Shown here: one piece after another, positions 63,541-64,000 of the stretch
Layout: each line of letters starts with the position of its first letter
Position numbering within the stretch: position 1 is the first letter of the stretch
NCBI GenBank assembly: GCA_003416985.1
Contig: QVIN01000003.1
Coordinates: 434,001 to 498,000 of the forward strand
Source of the DNA: Duganella sp. BJB480
Lineage (GTDB): Bacteria; Pseudomonadota; Gammaproteobacteria; Burkholderiales; Burkholderiaceae_D
Direction: 5' to 3'
DNA length: 64,000 bases
Program-made: the position numbers and the translations under genes
The notes under the pieces: model-generated
The model's database searches: none
The model's input: the letters and a program-made list of their open reading frames with translations, nothing else
Told to the model about the DNA's origin: nothing

Positions 63541-64000
63541 TTATTCCTGTTCCGTCGGCGCTGGATTGTTCACATCGCCGAGATTTTCCTGTGCCTGCTG
63601 TGCACGCTGCTGCAACATCTGCTGGGCGGCCTGTTGTGCAGCCGCCTCCTGGGCTGCCTGTTGCTGGGCCGCCTGCTGCTGGGCTGCCTGTTGCTGAGCG
63701 GCCTGTTGCTGGGCTAGCGCTTGTTTTTGGTTGGCCTCGGTCAAGGCAGCCAATACCTGGTTGGTCTCGCCAAACAGGGCGACCGAACCATCGCGCAGCA
63801 GCAGCAATTTGGTGGTAACAGCGATCGCGCTGGTGCGGTGAGTGATCAGCACAATCGTCTTGCCGCGTGACCGCAGATCGCCGATGGCCTGCACCAGCGC
63901 GGCTTCGCCGACATCATCCAGATTGGAATTGGGCTCGTCCAGCACCAGCACCGCCGGGTCACCGTACATAGCGCGTGCCAGGCCGATGCGCTGACGCTGC
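63541..64000 (-). CDS. Type I secretion ABC transporter, C-terminal part, with Gln/Ala repeat tail
   Basis: The visible 152 codons begin inside the ABC signature region ('QRQRIGLARAMYGDP'), then Walker B 'AVLVLDEPNSNLDD', the H-loop 'TIVLITHRTSAI' and the end of the nucleotide-binding domain ('LLLLRDGSVALFGET'). This is the PrtD/HlyB-type exporter driving protein secretion. The tail is unusual: after 'VLAALTEANQKQALA' there are about 55 residues of Gln/Ala repeats (QQQAA units), ending in an acidic stretch. The N-terminal membrane domain lies beyond the window. It heads the HlyD-TolC operon. Confidence 0.93.
   Translation of the reverse strand, partial: QRQRIGLARAMYGDPAVLVLDEPNSNLDDVGEAALVQAIGDLRSRGKTIVLITHRTSAIAVTTKLLLLRDGSVALFGETNQVLAALTEANQKQALAQQQAAQQQAAQQQAAQQQAAQEAAAQQAAQQMLQQRAQQAQENLGDVNNPAPTEQE

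Overview
The window is a 64 kb chromosomal segment of a high-GC betaproteobacterium. Gene content and order point to Oxalobacteraceae (Massilia, Duganella or Janthinobacterium type), especially the block yebC-purD-hemF-nadD-rsfS-rlmH-maf-rng, the small families DUF6139 and DUF6447, and the REP-like repeats. This assignment comes from recognition, not from a database search.

Layout. Positions 1-4.8 kb hold accessory metabolism and stress genes: a GST fragment, an aldo/keto reductase divergent from a LysR regulator, a ClpP-like protein, a universal stress protein and a zinc alcohol dehydrogenase. From about 4.8 to 14.3 kb lies a decayed island next to tRNA-Thr(CGT). It carries an RCC1-repeat remnant, a very large DUF4011/SF1-helicase/nuclease/DUF3320 protein of the Hhe anti-phage type, an S41 peptidase with an abnormal C terminus, an LprI-like lipoprotein, and two broken integrases fused end to end. 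From 14.4 to 26.6 kb come fbp and pepN, a DUF4136 lipoprotein, qor, mgsA, a solitary IS200/IS605-type TnpB element, a DMT exporter, a PhoD phosphatase and a GT9 glycosyltransferase. From 26.6 to 33.5 kb is the conserved housekeeping block.

The least explained part is 33.5-40.1 kb. A WYL regulator is followed on the same strand by a protein with a nuclease-like core and a glycine-zipper membrane region, then by a 1072-residue protein with a helical N half and an Asp-box beta-propeller-like C half. A separate hypothetical gene with a possible nuclease-like core lies downstream. Their order, spacing and regulator type resemble a defence or stress cassette that I cannot name. This is my main candidate for an undescribed system.

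From 40.2 to 54.6 kb the window holds a Tat-exported metallophosphoesterase, two diguanylate cyclases, secreted proteins, an alpha/beta hydrolase, waaF, an unusual O-antigen-ligase/GT9 fusion, a FixJ-like two-component system and a VirK/YbjX protein. From 54.6 to 60.6 kb come dnaE, an orphan HicB, trhO, and a RelE/Phd toxin-antitoxin pair lodged between trhO and a damaged second copy of trhO. The right end (60.6-64 kb) is a type I secretion operon (ABC, HlyD, TolC-like, DUF6447) cut by the window edge.
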